Shown: positions 36,150 to 48,764, counted from the stretch's first letter. The stretch is DNA of 64,000 nt from Blastobasis lacticolella (GCA_905147135.1 LR990054.1:17397001-17461000), one strand, 5' to 3'. The notes: a model not told the origin generated them from the sequence alone. Translations and numbers: made by a program.

Positions 36150-36360
36150 GCATCACAGGCATCACAGCCCATAACAGTCCACTGCAGGACTTATGGCCTA
36201 TTCCACGAAAAGGGAGGTTATTGCCATGTTCTAGGCAGGCGGGTTGGAGGTCGCAGTGTCATAAATAAAACAAAAGAAAACGCTGCTGCCTATGGAGACT
36301 CTAGACTAGATATTTTGCCCCGAAAACATTAGTCGCCTTGTACGATACCCACGAGTGTAA
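36150..36360 (-). mobile_element. Non-autonomous RTE-tailed element, copy 3
   Basis: catcacagcccataacagtc, aagggaggttattgccatg, cattagtcgccttgtacgat; internally deleted. Confidence 0.65.
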
Positions 36361-37044
36361 AGACACCAAACGTCCGTACGCTTATTTGCTACCTTTGCTT
36401 GTTTGCTTAGTCTTATTGTTCTTCGGAATAAAGCAAATGAACGTAAATCCTGTACCTACTGCAACAAAACAGTCAAACATCTCTAATTTCAGCCGGGATT
36501 CCAATGGAGCCCAACCACAAACAAGCCGGGCACATTCACCACAAGACTTCACTGACCTATTTCAGGTACTAAATTACACCGCGTACCCGCAATGCATAGG
36601 TGCTTACGCCGTTATTAATTCACCATGAGGGAATTAGGACGCTGTGACAACGAGATTGCGACTGTTAAGTTGCCGTAGTGTGTATAGTCAGGAGCGTCGG
36701 TGGCCGGTTACCGGGTTCGAATCTCACTAATGGCTATTGGCGTCTAGGCGGCAGGAATTAGTTTAGCGTCCAGGAGTTAGGCTACAGACTACGGTAACTA
36801 CGAATACTATAAATGCGATATCTTGTAAGGATGTAAGTATGTTTGGACGTTTATTACTCCTTCACGCAAAAACAACTGAACGGATTTTGATGAAATTTGG
36901 CAGCAATATAGCTTATAGCCTAGAATAGCACATAAGCTATAATTTATTCCGAAATTTAATGTGGTTCCTGCAGGACTGAGCCTGGAAAGTTATAACCGAA
37001 TTTTACGCGGTCGGAGTCGCGGGTAATAGCAAGTACATACATAC

Positions 37045-37343
37045 GGGCGCCGTAGATTATCCTATGTTACTTCTTTTTGGTGACTATGATCTGGCTGAAA
37101 ACCGAAACGACCAAAAGGATGTGAGACCGACCGGTTTTTTTACTTATAGAAACCACACAAGAGGATCAAGAGTATGTAAGTACTATCGCTACAAAAAGCC
37201 GAAGCTTGGGCCCCAAATTCTTTTTTGTGCCATGTTGTGCACGGGCAGACCAACGTTTTGTGTCTCCTAAACGTCCACTATAGCTACAAAGTGGAATTTT
37301 TCTTGTACTCGATGTCGTAGAATGATAACCTACGGCGCCCTCT
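37045..37343. mobile_element. Inverted-repeat element with gggcgccgtag ends
   Basis: gggcgccgtagattatccta at the left pairs with gataacctacggcgccc at the right. Relatives are at 59922..60024 and, in part, 56845..56925 (acggcgccgtc). Confidence 0.55.
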
Positions 37344-37719
37344 CAGTCTAATACAACAACATCAATGTCTTCAATATTAACCTTTATCGTCTTAAGGAAT
37401 GCAGAAGTGAAACGAGGAGCGAGTTATTCAGCCGATCAACTGGAACGAAGAGGATAAACGAGCTTTCTTTATGACAAAGTCTCATTGATCCCTCGGAATC
37501 AATCAACATTGTTCTGAATTGAATCGAACTGTTATGAAGACCCACCTCGCATTCTCACAAGATAGTATTATGTTATCTTTGTCACAAGTGAAGGCATTTA
37601 TGAGTCAAAGAGACCGTTGAAATGTATAGCAGTTAGGTATTTACGTAACATCATCAAATTGCTGATAATTATGAGAGAACGATGTCCTTTTAATGCAATA
37701 TTATGTTGCTTGTGTAAGG

Positions 37720-38188
37720 TAGGTAGGTTGACTCTATCGACAGACGTGCCAAAATAGTGATTGGTGATAATTCGCTTGTCGAGTCTCGCCTTCTGGGTCT
37801 GGGACACCGTCGTAGAGTAGCCGGCTTGTCGGGCTTTTATCGAATTCACTTCGGTGAGTGCTCCCAGGAGCTCCACAACCTTGTTCCATCATGCCCTTTT
37901 TATCATCGAACAACGAGGGGGACAAAAAATCGTCATCCATTTATGGTAGATGTCCCACCATCTCGTACTAAGCGTTTTGCATCCACTTTTCTTATGCGCA
38001 CTGCAAAGGACTGGAACTCTCTACCTGAGTCATTGTTACCCGATACCTACGTATAACCTTGGGGTCTTCAAATCAAGAGTGAATAGGTATCTTCTAGGCA
38101 CGCATGCTACATCTTCCACCTCATCGTCGCTCTCCATCAGGTGAGTTGAGGTCAAATGCAAGCCTATAATTAATCATTAAAAAAAAAA
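37720..38188 (+). pseudogene. LINE C-terminal fragment with poly(A) tail
   Basis: Plus strand: DSIDRRAKIVIG, LGHRRRVAGLSGFYRIHFGE, KRFASTFLMRTAKDWNSLPE and LLPDTY, a frameshift at about 38045, then NLGVFKSRVNRYLLG. Typical non-LTR C-terminus (..WNSLP..VFP..Y..FK..V). It ends in an A-run at 38178..38188. Confidence 0.75.
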
Positions 38189-38870
38189 AAGTTACCTATC
38201 ATAAGCGACTTTTGTTCTTTCAACGGATCGCCCGATGTCCTTCTTAAAAAATATTGAATATAAAAAATCTCGCTAGCAAAGTTGAGTTATGCTGCCATAT
38301 TAAAAAGCATGGCGCTGTACGGACTTCGTAATCGTGGAAATTGTTTAAATGATTCAGTATGCTATCAATGCTAGTACTACGGGGAAACCAATTATTGACA
38401 TGTAATTGACGATGTATATTTAATACTATGAATAAATGAATAATACAAGCTGTATCTCTGGTTCTATCTACCCGATTTAGATGAAACATGGCTCAAATTG
38501 TATGTACCCTGGACTTCAAACTACCAAACTATTTAAAATCCGTTCAGTAGTTTTTGCGAGACGGAAAAAAATAAAAATTTGTCATACATAAGGTTCCAGA
38601 ATCCTATGCCGACAATTTTTTCTGTAACATCTTCAATGTACAGACACGGCCTTTTCACAGGTTTTGAATAGTACCTATACATAGCCCTGTACGTAATACC
38701 AATATTGTCCAGTTGCTGCTGGAATGCTATTGATTGCGATCAATCAATATAGATGGTCAAGATGAGTCGCTTAATTGACCGCGACGGCGTCCTCCGCCGC
38801 CGAAAACAGGCGCTCCCGCACACCGGCGCGATTGGAGTATCCTAAGCTAGCTTGACTGTTTACTCTGCAA

Positions 38871-38923
38871 CACAGTGATATAAGATTTTTAAATCACTGT
38901 ATATAAAATCTTATATCACTGTG
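38871..38923. repeat. 19-bp hairpin
   Basis: cacagtgatataagatttt (38871..38889) and its exact inverse (38905..38923), with a 15-nt loop that itself repeats aaatcactgt. Confidence 0.85.
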
Positions 38924-38951
38924 GTTAATAAAAGAAGACACATATAAGGTA

Positions 38952-40019
38952 GAGGAAAGTAACCAAATATGGAATACCATTTTGTTTTTTGAATATAAAA
39001 CATAAACTATTCATAGTACGAAGTAAATTTCTTTATTAGATGAGACGATATAATGTTTTGCAGCACTTAGTGATAGTCTTATGATGTTAATAACAATATA
39101 CAGTATCAAAAACCTAGTTAAATGAAAAAATCAAAAAGGTAGTCAAATATGGAATTAATACCCCAAATATGAACCATAAGAAAAAGCTACAAAAAATACT
39201 TAAAAATATGATAAAGTTATATTTATTAATATGTAAAAATGGTAATTAGTTGTAAAAATCATAAGACTGTTATATTGCAAAAACACAAAGTTGTTTTTTA
39301 TAAATATACATATGAAATTGGACATAGTGAGGGTGGTACCCGTATCTTGAGTTATCCGTCCGATCTAATAAATAGATAACATTTGATGCAAATCGGTTCA
39401 GCTGGCTTAAATCTTAAAAAAAAGTATTTGCTGTTTGTAAAAAAACTTTTCTTAAGGCTTTGTATGAAAAATGCTGTTTACCAACCGCAATCAAAATAAT
39501 ACTTTTTATGTTATAAATCGAAATATTTTTGGATTTCGGATATTTTTCTTTAATTTTTGTGTTAGAAAGCATTCTGAAAAATAAATATTAACACATTAAA
39601 AGTAAAAATTAAACCATCAATTTCGATTTTGGCCCAAATATGGAATATTCCATAAGTTAACCCCAGTGCTTGTCCATATTTGGAATTTAATGAGGTCAGA
39701 AATTATTGCCAATATTAAAATAATTACAAAACAGAAACAAATAAACAGCCTGAAAATACAAGAACTAGCATCTATGTTACCACAAAAATAATAAGAAACA
39801 CATAGTTTTTACGTCCCTTAAAATGTTCTGAGCAGCAACCAAACAAAACGCACATGTCATGTCATCGGCCTTCGCCCTACTGACAAGATTGAACGTATAC
39901 ACGTCTAATATGAGTATATGAAACAGAATATGGTTTCTGTAATGCGATTTGAATTATTATTTTTGATGAATATAGGAATTCCATATTTGGACCCTATTCC
40001 ATATTTGGTTACTTTCCTC
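38952..40019. mobile_element. 1.07-kb inverted-repeat element with ccaaatatgg motifs
   Basis: 24-bp perfect terminal inverted repeats starting GAGGAAAGTAACC. The motif ccaaatatgg(aat), or its complement, recurs at least four times inside as well as at the ends. Very AT-rich, no open frame, and no target duplication that I can see. Probably a non-autonomous DNA transposon of unknown family. Confidence 0.75.
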
Positions 40020-40204
40020 AAATAAAGAAAAAAGTCTAAGTTCGGTAAGGCCCGGCCCGCACGATGGCACAGAAAGGGATACTTGATGACGAGTAAGTAT
40101 GTAACAAAGTCATAATCTTGGCTTAGTTTCAATATCCCGTACATACGGGATATTGACATTAGCACATGCAGAGAGCGCATGGGAGAGCCCATGCTCTCTC
40201 ACGA

Positions 40205-40444
40205 AAGGGCCCGGGCATCGTCGTGACCGTGAACCAGGATTTGGCAGATCAGGTGATTACAGTTACACATTCAGTCACTTGTATGTGCAAGTTTCCTCAC
40301 AAAGTTTTTTCTCACCTCACGTAAGTGCATCGGATAGTGTTCAGCTAATGTTCTACATCACTCAGAAAAACTCTGGGGATCGAATTGGGACCTACCTAGG
40401 TATATCTTACGCTTACGAGTTGCACTATTAGGCCATCGATGCTC
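40205..40444 (-). mobile_element. tRNA-Ser-like SINE, diverged
   Basis: Reverse orientation: aaccaggatttggcagatca, acattcagtcacttgtatgt, gatcgaattgggacc and aggccatcgatgctct. Confidence 0.6.
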
Positions 40445-40508
40445 TCAACTTAAAAAGTATCAATTTCAAACTAAGCTTAGCCATTTTTTTCGTGCTCAGG
40501 ATGCAGTC

Positions 40509-40582
40509 ATTTTTGAGGACAAGTAAAATTTTATTTTCTGTGTCAGTACACAGAAAATAAAATTTTACTTGTCCTCAAAAAT
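40509..40582. repeat. Perfect 35-bp hairpin with a 4-nt loop
   Basis: Arms 40509..40543 and 40548..40582 are exact reverse complements around cagt. The arm runs from atttttgaggac to tttctgtgt. No terminal-repeat element or gene surrounds it. Confidence 0.92.
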
Positions 40583-41424
40583 CCTTTGCCCATGACGTGC
40601 CGCCCGTGGGCGCCCGGGCCAGTAAACCTGTAAACTTTTTAAAAAAGCAATTTAAGCGCGTCAAGCCAATAAAACACGCTTCCATTAAGTTGTTCATTGA
40701 GTTCCTAGACGTTCAAACTTCAAAAGAAGGGGCAAGACAAAGGAGCAATGAATGAAACTTCGACAAAACTTACTTTCGACCTGCTCGAAATTAGACTGGA
40801 CAACTCGACAGACAAGATCATATTTTGCATGAAGCAGATAACTAAATTGGTTAAGTAAATATTTTCAAATATCTACATTTTGCTTATTTTTATTTCCGTG
40901 ATAATTCTACAAGTCAGTTCTTTATAATACGTACTTTGGTGCCAATGTCCCGGTTGTTGCGTGCGGGCCCTGGGTCCACCTTGACCTTGATCCTGGTCAG
41001 GGAAACTGGCCTTGACAGACATCCGATTGCGCTGAAACGTGGCATATCATTATCAATACATAGTTATTTAAGTTCAGTGTTAAATACTCAATTCAGTTAT
41101 ACACTTGTGACAATGTAATATTTTGGCATTATCGAGCTGATCTGATGATGGAGACGAAAAGTGGCTATAGGCACCTCTTCGAAAACTATTATAGGTACTT
41201 ATATACCTACAATTTTTAATTACATTCATTTAGAAGACATCAACGGGGTGTCGTTCGCGTTGAACTCTTTTGTACCAAAAGTCAACATTTTCTTGATTCA
41301 TTTTACGTTAATAAATCATGTGGTTATGAGATTGGCAGTTGCCATCTGAAATGATGAATGTTGGAGTGTTAAAGCTACTAAAGGTACTATTTTCATTTCT
41401 CTATCTTAAACTTATAAGGCTAAT

Positions 41425-41552
41425 ATTTCTTATAAAGCTCATACTGAGCGGCCACATCTCTATTCCGTAGGTCATCTCTGTCAACACACACTGGTCAAAT
41501 ATCTTCGTCTTGAGACACCTTCCCGAACACTGCCCAACCGAGTTTGGTATTT
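41425..41552 (-). pseudogene. RTE fragment with internal deletion
   Basis: The minus strand reads NSVGQCSGRCLKTKIFDQCV, then LTEMTYGIEMWPLSM, corresponding to GKLRHIFSSQLPQCLKTK.. of the 20979..22240 element with the SSQLPQ part deleted. Confidence 0.6.
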
Positions 41553-41689
41553 GAAGAAATAAAAAATAAATTTAGTTTTCTCTCTGAACGACTTATAACT
41601 TTGTCAAAGCTGGCTGTAATAAATACTGTTTCTTGTCTCTTATTAGGATAGGAACTAGTTTATGTTAATACTAACTTTATTTCTCTCTG

Positions 41690-42157
41690 TAGTCAGTCCC
41701 TCATGACTGAGGATCGTGGTCCGATGAGCACGTCTTCGAGCGCACGAAATGCCTCCAATTCATCGCCAGCCTCACCGCGTCGCAGAATCTGTTGGATGGC
41801 GCAACCTTCAACTGATCGGTTCATCTAGTTGGTGACCGTCCTCTTAACCTCTTGCCATTGACATTGCCCGCTATAACAAGTTTTTCGAGACTGACATTAT
41901 TCCGTCTCATTAAATTACCGAAATATACAAGGATCCGTTGGAGGCAGATGGTTGATAACCTCGTTTTAATTTTCAACTGATCGAGAATTGACATGTTTGG
42001 GCGCTTGGCGGTCCAGGGAATTCTTAGCATTCTCCTCTAACACCACATCTCTAGCGCTTCAATCCTCTGCTTTTCTCGTGCTTTTATGGTCCAAATTTCA
42101 ACTCCATACAGAAATATTGAAAACACTAGAGCTCAGACTAGACGCATTTTGGTGTTT
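41690..42157 (-). pseudogene. LINE reverse transcriptase, C-terminal part (split by the hAT)
   Basis: It continues the 46545..47330 LINE in the same frame after the hAT: KTNTKMRLV-stop-ALVFSIFLYGVEIW, EKQRIEALEMWC, RMLRIPWTAKRPNMSIL and RGRSPTRW, ending near a TGA by GPRSSVMRD. There are several internal stops and a frameshift. The same 3' end occurs on the plus strand at 24828..25018. Confidence 0.8.
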
Positions 42158-42165
42158 GTTTTTAT
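42158..42165. repeat. hAT target-site duplication, left
   Basis: gtttttat, identical to 46537..46544. Removing the transposon and one copy restores the LINE reading frame. Confidence 0.93.
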
Positions 42166-43224
42166 TAGACATGTAACGGATATCCGGCCACTATCCGGTA
42201 TCCGGCCTATCCGGCCATAATTTACTATCCGGCCGGATACCGGATAATGCGTTAATATCCGGCCGGATACCGGATAGTAAAAAATGTATGAAAAGCCCAT
42301 AAAAGTGATTTTGCTCATCAGAAATATATCGTCGCAGGAAAGGCAAATTTACTGAAGCTCCAAATGACCATTTCGAGAAAAAGCCGTTTTAATTATTTTT
42401 TTTTCGTTTTTAATTCATAACTTTTTTCCCAGCACACGAATTTCGATGACGTCAAGGTAAACTTTTATTAATTTGTTATTTTCTATGTCCAGAAGTACAA
42501 ACCATAATAATTGGACTGCTGGTTTGTGATATAGTGGCGCTTGAGTAAAAATGACTTCAATTTACAGTAAAGCAAAATTTCATAACCGCCATTTGATTCA
42601 AATATTTATAGCAATCAAAATTACTTATAACTCTTACGTATAAAAATTGGAAAACGACAAATTTTCTGGAACTATAACAATAATGTAATGTTCGTAATCT
42701 TAAATTACTGAAAGGACTTTTACAAGTCTGGTTTCATCATGTCAAAACAACTTAAAAAGTGATCGGCTCATTATGTTGAATCACTAAAAATCCTTAAAGG
42801 TAGGTTATTGTTTTAGTTTTTTCGAGTAAAAAGACGTAAGAGATAATTACTTTTGTGTAATCACACCTTTAAAACTACTTATAACTTCAGTTAATACACA
42901 ATAAGAGCTACTTAAATACTGTAGTGCCAAAATTAAAGTTAGTTGAACCATAAATAATAACGTATACTCCAATACTAATGTGTAAGAGTAAAGTCTTAAT
43001 TGCTTATGATTATGAAAATTCCTATCTTTTTTTAATAATCTTACGTAAATTAGTAGGGCATTGAGATGGGCTTGAGCTGGGCTGCCTCCTCTGATAAGAG
43101 CTCAGCTCTTAAATTTTATAGATAGCTGGGCAAAGGCCTCCTATTTGAGTTAAGAGGGAAATAGTTTCGAGAAATAAATTAAAAAACAGCTGTTAATTCG
43201 TATTTTTATTTATTTGTAAATTAA

Positions 43225-44853
43225 TTAAAATTTGTTTGTATTTTTTGTATTTTTCCGACTGAGTAAATGGATTTGACGCCACTGCTCGTCAACTTTCGCA
43301 ACATCTTCTTGATTTTTATTAAAATGTAACATCAGGTCAGCGATCGACTCTTTGTTGTAAGACAGTTTGCAATCTACACTGATTCTTTTAATATTTTTAA
43401 TTAGTCTTAAGTTTTCGGGCAATCTGTTTTTCAGTTCATGAACCAAATGTACAATGAACTGGATGCACCTGTTACGTATTATTTCTTCTTCATTCGGTGG
43501 AAATCCTTTTTCTTTCATCGTTAACACATGAGTTTCAAATCTGTACCCCAAATAACATTTCTTATCTACAAAATCTTAAATATTTTGCGTAAAAATATCT
43601 ACTTTCTGAGTAGGAAATATTATTTTGGCAACAAGTAAATCAATCAAATTTGTCAATTCGTCATACAGTTTTGTATGATCTGCATCTTTCGATTCAAATA
43701 ATTTATTAACTCTGTTAACGTCAGTGAGAATTGGAAACATAAATGCAATGTACGCATAATTTACGTCATCTGAATACATTCCATGCAGCAATTCTGCTGT
43801 GTAACATCTTTCTTTCAATTTGGCCATATTAAAGTGTGTTTTTAGTTCCAACCATTGTGTGTAAATGCGTGCCACTGCGGACTCTACAGAAAGCCACCTA
43901 GTTTGACAAGATTGTACAATTTTTAAAGGATCATGACCGTCGTTTATAAGTTTGTATAGTTCTTTATAAGCAGCTTGCTTCGACGAAGAACGGCTAAACC
44001 AATCATATGTTTCTTTAATAATGAATTCGAGCTTTCTGGGTAAAAATTGCTTTGTTACTGCCGATACTGCTAATTGCAGAGAATGGCATATGCAGCGCAC
44101 CAAAACTAGATTCGGCAAATCTCTTTTCAGTTTGGCATATACACCGTTATTTACTCCGGTCATTACGGAAGCATTATCTGTTCCGATGCCCATTAAGTTT
44201 TGTAGAGGTATATTGAATTCAGCGAGTGTCGCTTTCTAGGTACCAACAATCCCGTCTGCATCACACTCGTTCAGCATTGGAAGATCTAAAAATGTAGATA
44301 TAATTTTTTCGTAAGTGCAGCTGTAATAAATAATTATTATTCCCAAATATTTATGAACGGAAATATCGGTTGATTCGTCAATCAATAAACTATAGGGTTG
44401 ATCTTTTAAATCTTCTCTTAAGTTTTCTGAGAAATGGGGTGACAGAACATTTTTTATGATTTGGGTACATTTTGTCCTATGTAAGTGAATTTTTTCATCC
44501 TCCTTGTGCATGTGATTAACCACTTCTCCCATATGATCCACTACACGTAGGCTGGTATGTGACGCTGTAAATAATGCTAGCCTAGCTTCTTCTTTCTGAG
44601 AGAGAAGAACCTACTTACTCTTTCAAAATTGATGTATACCTATGATATTATATTAATTACGTACGTACCTTTGAATTTTGCAAGTGCTTTTGGATAATCC
44701 ATGATTCTTTAAATCTCCATAATGATTCCTTAAAATTGAACCACATAATTTGCACTTAGCAACTGGACCAGAACTTTCCACCACTTGTAACCAGTCCTTT
44801 AATTGTGAGTCACGTAACCAACATTCACGGAACTTTTGGGTATACTGTGGCAA
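43225..44853 (-). pseudogene. hAT-family transposase, nonsense-mutated
   Basis: Upstream piece 44853..44665: YTQKFRECWLRDSQLKDWL followed by a BED-like finger (CKLC..HYGDLKNHG..STC). It is probably joined by a short intron (donor gtacgt at 44664, acceptor ctctctcag ending 44596) to a single frame 44595..43225. That frame contains LLIDESTD, GTDNASVMTG, CHSLQLAV and TRWLS, the order seen in hAT/ZMYM-type transposases. Two in-frame stops break it: TAG at 44238..44236 and TAA at 43578..43576; the frame is otherwise open. The C-terminal dimerisation region, where the family's catalytic Glu lies, is not visible after 43225, so the protein is also short. It is inactive as read. Confidence 0.85.
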
Positions 44854-45747
44854 TAATGAAACAATCTAAGCCACTAGAAAAATCCACTAGCCACTAAAAC
44901 CAAAATTTGTCCGCTAAAATGCTAATCTAAACCACCAGATCTAGTGGAAAATCCACTGAGTTGGCAACACGGGCTACGCGGCGTACGCGCGGGTTATAAT
45001 CAGGTTTTGCAGTATTGTAGCTCCATATTTTTTACGTTAGCGACGTAAATGACGTAATGACCAGCTTTCTATTTTTACTTCTATAACTTTTGTTAAAATA
45101 TTACTACACAGTAAATATACTGAAAGTCAAAAACTTGCTCAATAACAGTAAGGCAAAATTACTTATACGCCACTTCCTGCATAAAAATGGAAAGACTAAT
45201 ATTCTTACAAGCCTAACCTATTATAAATACTTCAATTCAAAATTACTTATACCAACTTTTATGTTTGTTTCGAGTAGTCCAAAAATGCTTATAAAATATT
45301 AGCTTTTAAATTGCCGGATGCCAAATTTACTTAAAATTTATTTGTAATTTATTGCAGGAAAACAAAATTACTTAGGTGACAGGCACGAATAAAATGCCAA
45401 AAAAGTGTCGCTTAAGGACTCTGGCTGATGAAAAATCCCCTTTTTTTCCATTTACTCAAACGCCAAAACAGTGATCGTATCGCTATGGGACCCAGACTGA
45501 TCGACGCAGAAAAAAACGCTGATTCCGAATATCTATATAACTCAATATGCCTATTTTGGCGCTTCAGTAATTCTGCCTTTCTTGCGACGATATGTTATTT
45601 CTAGTATAAAGTCGTATCAAAATGTTTAATAACCATAAATATTAATCAAAGAACTATTAATTATGTCGGCACCTATTCTACTCGTATCGTTCATTTGGTA
45701 GGTTAGCAAAAATTTTTAATAGTTTTCTGGTCTCTTCTTTTTGCATT

Positions 45748-46005
45748 ATGCTTTTTCCATTAGCTGGAGTCAGCTCTCCTTGTCTGCTTCCTCCATTTCT
45801 TTCTATTTTGAGCAGTAGCAGCGTCAATAATATTGTCCTTCAGGTCCCGTTGGTCCGCCGTCAGCAAGGTGGCGTGTGGGCGGGTGTCTTCCGCGTCAGC
45901 GAGTCGTCGTCGCAAAATTTAGGGCTACTTGCACTAAGGTTATCTTTGGGGCGGCGGAGCACATGCCCACACCATCGCATCGATTCTTAAATTTTCTCGG
46001 GCACG
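45748..46005 (-). pseudogene. LINE C-terminal fragment inside the hAT
   Basis: Minus-strand segments LRIDAMVWACAPPP and LADAEDTRPHATLLTADQRD, then AAQNRKKWRKQTRRADSS-like sequence, match the C-terminal tail of insect LINE polyproteins (..RAKWRR..RRADP). It is a nested insertion within the right arm of the transposon, frameshifted, with boundaries unclear. Confidence 0.5.
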
Positions 46006-46536
46006 GGACTTGGTAACTTCCACAAGTGTGGACATTACGTACTTTGCCCAACAGGGTGACACCCGCTGATCAGCATAAATGCGCATTTCTTCGTGTGTAA
46101 TTTTGAAAAGTGTTGTTTAGTATGATAATGTACTTAGTGTAATAATTTAAAGTCAATCAAGATATATATTGATATTATAGATATGAAAAAATATTATCCT
46201 GGATTAAAAATATATATTTCTTTATATTTAGAGGTAGTATACGATGTCGTTTTTCCTCTACGATGCTGTGGGCTAATGTGTAAGCCCGTATTTTGAAACT
46301 ATCAATCCGTATGAGGGCGGAAGAACTGTTCAGTTCAACGTTCAAATTATTCACATTAAACGAAAACTTTAAATTACATAAACACATGCAGTCGTATAAA
46401 GTCCCACGCCCAAATTGCACAAACTTGTTCAGAGACTATGACCTATGAATATCCGGCCGCCGGATATCCGGCTATCCGGCTAGGAGGCTGGCCGGATATC
46501 CGGTATCCGGCCAAACAACTATCCGTTTCATCTCTA

Positions 46537-46544
46537 GTTTTTAT
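46537..46544. repeat. hAT target-site duplication, right
   Basis: gtttttat, the second copy of the 8-bp duplication. Confidence 0.93.
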
Positions 46545-47330
46545 GCCTCTGTTTTGCCATATTTTGGTAAGGGTCGTCATAGCCCCTTTAGCCATAGCAA
46601 TCCTACGCTTTATTTCCTGGACACAGCTGCCATAGTTGTATATCATGCATCCGAGGCAAATCATCTTATCGACTACTTCAACCCCTAGTATGCGCAGGGG
46701 ACTGGAGAGCTGACAATTCGAGTCAATTATCATTAGCTTTACTACTGTTGATAGACAGTCTCACTTTCGGTCTCCAGTTTCTGCAACAGTAGTTTCATCT
46801 TCTCTACAGATTCGGCTAGTAGTACTGTGTCATCGGCGTACCTCAGATTTGTTATCTTCCGACCTCCCACTGAAAATCCTCCTTCCCTCCATCGTTTTCC
46901 GAATTATAAATTCACTGTATACATTAAAGAGCAGAGGTGATAAAAACAGCCCTGCCTCACTCCTTTTTAAATTTGGAACACGTTAGAACAGTCGGTATCA
47001 ATCATAACAAGAGAGCGATTAGACGTTTAAAGGCTTGCGACGAGATGTACAAGATGCTCAGGCACCCCCATCGTTCGGAGAATTTCCCACAGCCTGTCCC
47101 ATCGGACACAGTCGAAGGCCTTAGCATAGTCGACAAAGCATAAAATACCCGGACAGTTGAACTCTCTACTTTTCTCAATGATTTGTCGAACATTAAGGAT
47201 TTGCTCTCTGGTGCCCTTGCCTTTAACAAAGCCTGCCTGTTCTTGAGGAATTTGGTAATTCAGGTAAGATTCAAAATGTGCAGAAGTAGCTTGCTAGCAT
47301 GAGAAATCAGTGCAATAGTTCTGTAGTAAC
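46545..47330 (-). pseudogene. LINE reverse transcriptase, N-side part (split by the hAT)
   Basis: On the minus strand, with frameshifts, it reads IALISHASKLLLHIL, IPQEQAGFVKGKGTREQIL, LCFVDYAKAFDC, KGVRQGC-type and LRYADDTVLLAES segments, then KTKLMIID and IWQNRGIKT, where the hAT interrupts. These are reverse transcriptase fingers and palm, including the catalytic YADD. The element is 5'-truncated near 47330. The clade is uncertain; it resembles the RTE/Proto2-like endonuclease-RT elements common in insects. Confidence 0.8.
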
Positions 47331-48764
47331 TTTATTCAAACTATATCTATATGCTCAAATTCCCTTGATATCCCTGCACACCTCTCACGTTGGCTGGAAG
47401 AGATCTCTTGCAGATATAAGCTCGCCTTAAACTATATTAAAGTTTTCACTTTATAACATTGTTGTGTACAATACAGAATATAATGTAATTCGCGCGCATC
47501 GCGGCATCGTGGCGGATCATCTTGGCGTCCCTCAATGAGCGACAATTACCGGCGCGCGCGCAGGACGGCTCTTTAACCCGTTTGAACCGAACGAGGGCTC
47601 GGCACGCCTACGCCGCGTATGCATACCCGTCGTTACCGTTGGGTCCACTTCAAGAGCATGAGTCCGTTGCCACTTAAGGAAATTTTCTTTTACAGCTATA
47701 ACACAGGGTATTTGGTGCACCGTAAACCAAATTGATTATCTGTGTGAAGTAATGCTCCTTCCTATGGGCTGCATGCATCCCAATACGCATTCTTTACACT
47801 TTATTAGATCCATACAACGCCGAGTTACTTATCCGTGTTGCCGACGATTGTCTGCTCACAGGGAAATTTGGCACCCTAGGCCTCCAGAAACGTTGCCCTA
47901 TTGAGATGTCGGCTAGGTACTGGGAATGTTCCAAAGAACTGTTTAATTTAGTGCTACCGTCACATTTCCGCAATCGCACCATCCGATAATGATGACGAGT
48001 AGCAGTTGAATCCAACGAGTATCGCGTTCCTTTTTGGCGGGTATTTCCGTGATACTAAAACCAACCATTGGGTAAGAGTACCTACCTCATACAAACGAGC
48101 AACATATTTCACTTTGATTAAACGGTGATCGATCTCTCAATAAAGAAATTTTGATATGATTTGAGTAGTTTGTTTACTTTTATTTGTTTGAATTACAGTT
48201 TACATAATTATGAAGACAAAACATAACACGAGCAAGTAAACCGCTTACACGGAAATAAAACAGCACCCAAACCTTACGAAACAATACACTTAATCCAGAT
48301 ATGACCGTACGAGTCGCCGGGCGTTATGTGTAAATTGTGCAAGATGCAAATGTTATTCTGATGCGCTCGTTTGTGCAACGCCCAGGTGTCGCGCTTGCAT
48401 AGCTGGTGACATCACATACGAAGCAGTAGGTAATGTAACGCGGAACTTTCTTTGCAAATGTTATGGCTAAGGCAAATCACTTGGCATGATTTGCCGTTGC
48501 ATGTGGTAGAACTTATCAAGCCTAGGAAGTTGGCCTTAGTAACACTGCCGCCAAGCAACAATGCTTGTATTACTTGTATCTATTAATGTTTCGGTTTGAA
48601 GGATAAGGTAGCAAGCCACACAATGACGATGTCGGTCTGCATTTTTGTTATATGAAACCCACGATCCATCTTTCCTCACCACATGTTTCATCATACCTAT
48701 ATTTCCTAAATTTGCTTTTGCACTACTTCTAGCTCACGTGAAACATCTCCTCTTCCCAAAGGGT

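Larger units (their letters stand above)
42166..46536 (-). mobile_element. hAT transposon, complete ends, dead transposase
   Basis: 4371 bp bounded by imperfect 17-bp terminal inverted repeats (TAGACATGTAACGGATA and TAGAGATGAAACGGATA) and a perfect 8-bp target duplication gtttttat (42158..42165 and 46537..46544), which is diagnostic of hAT. Both ends carry subterminal clusters of an ATCCGG / CCGGATA motif (42177..42275 and 46447..46520). A second, inner inverted pair lies at about 42321..42367 and 45556..45602. The transposase gene (minus, 44853..43225) has nonsense codons. A LINE fragment sits in the right arm. It is inserted in a degenerate LINE. Confidence 0.92.
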
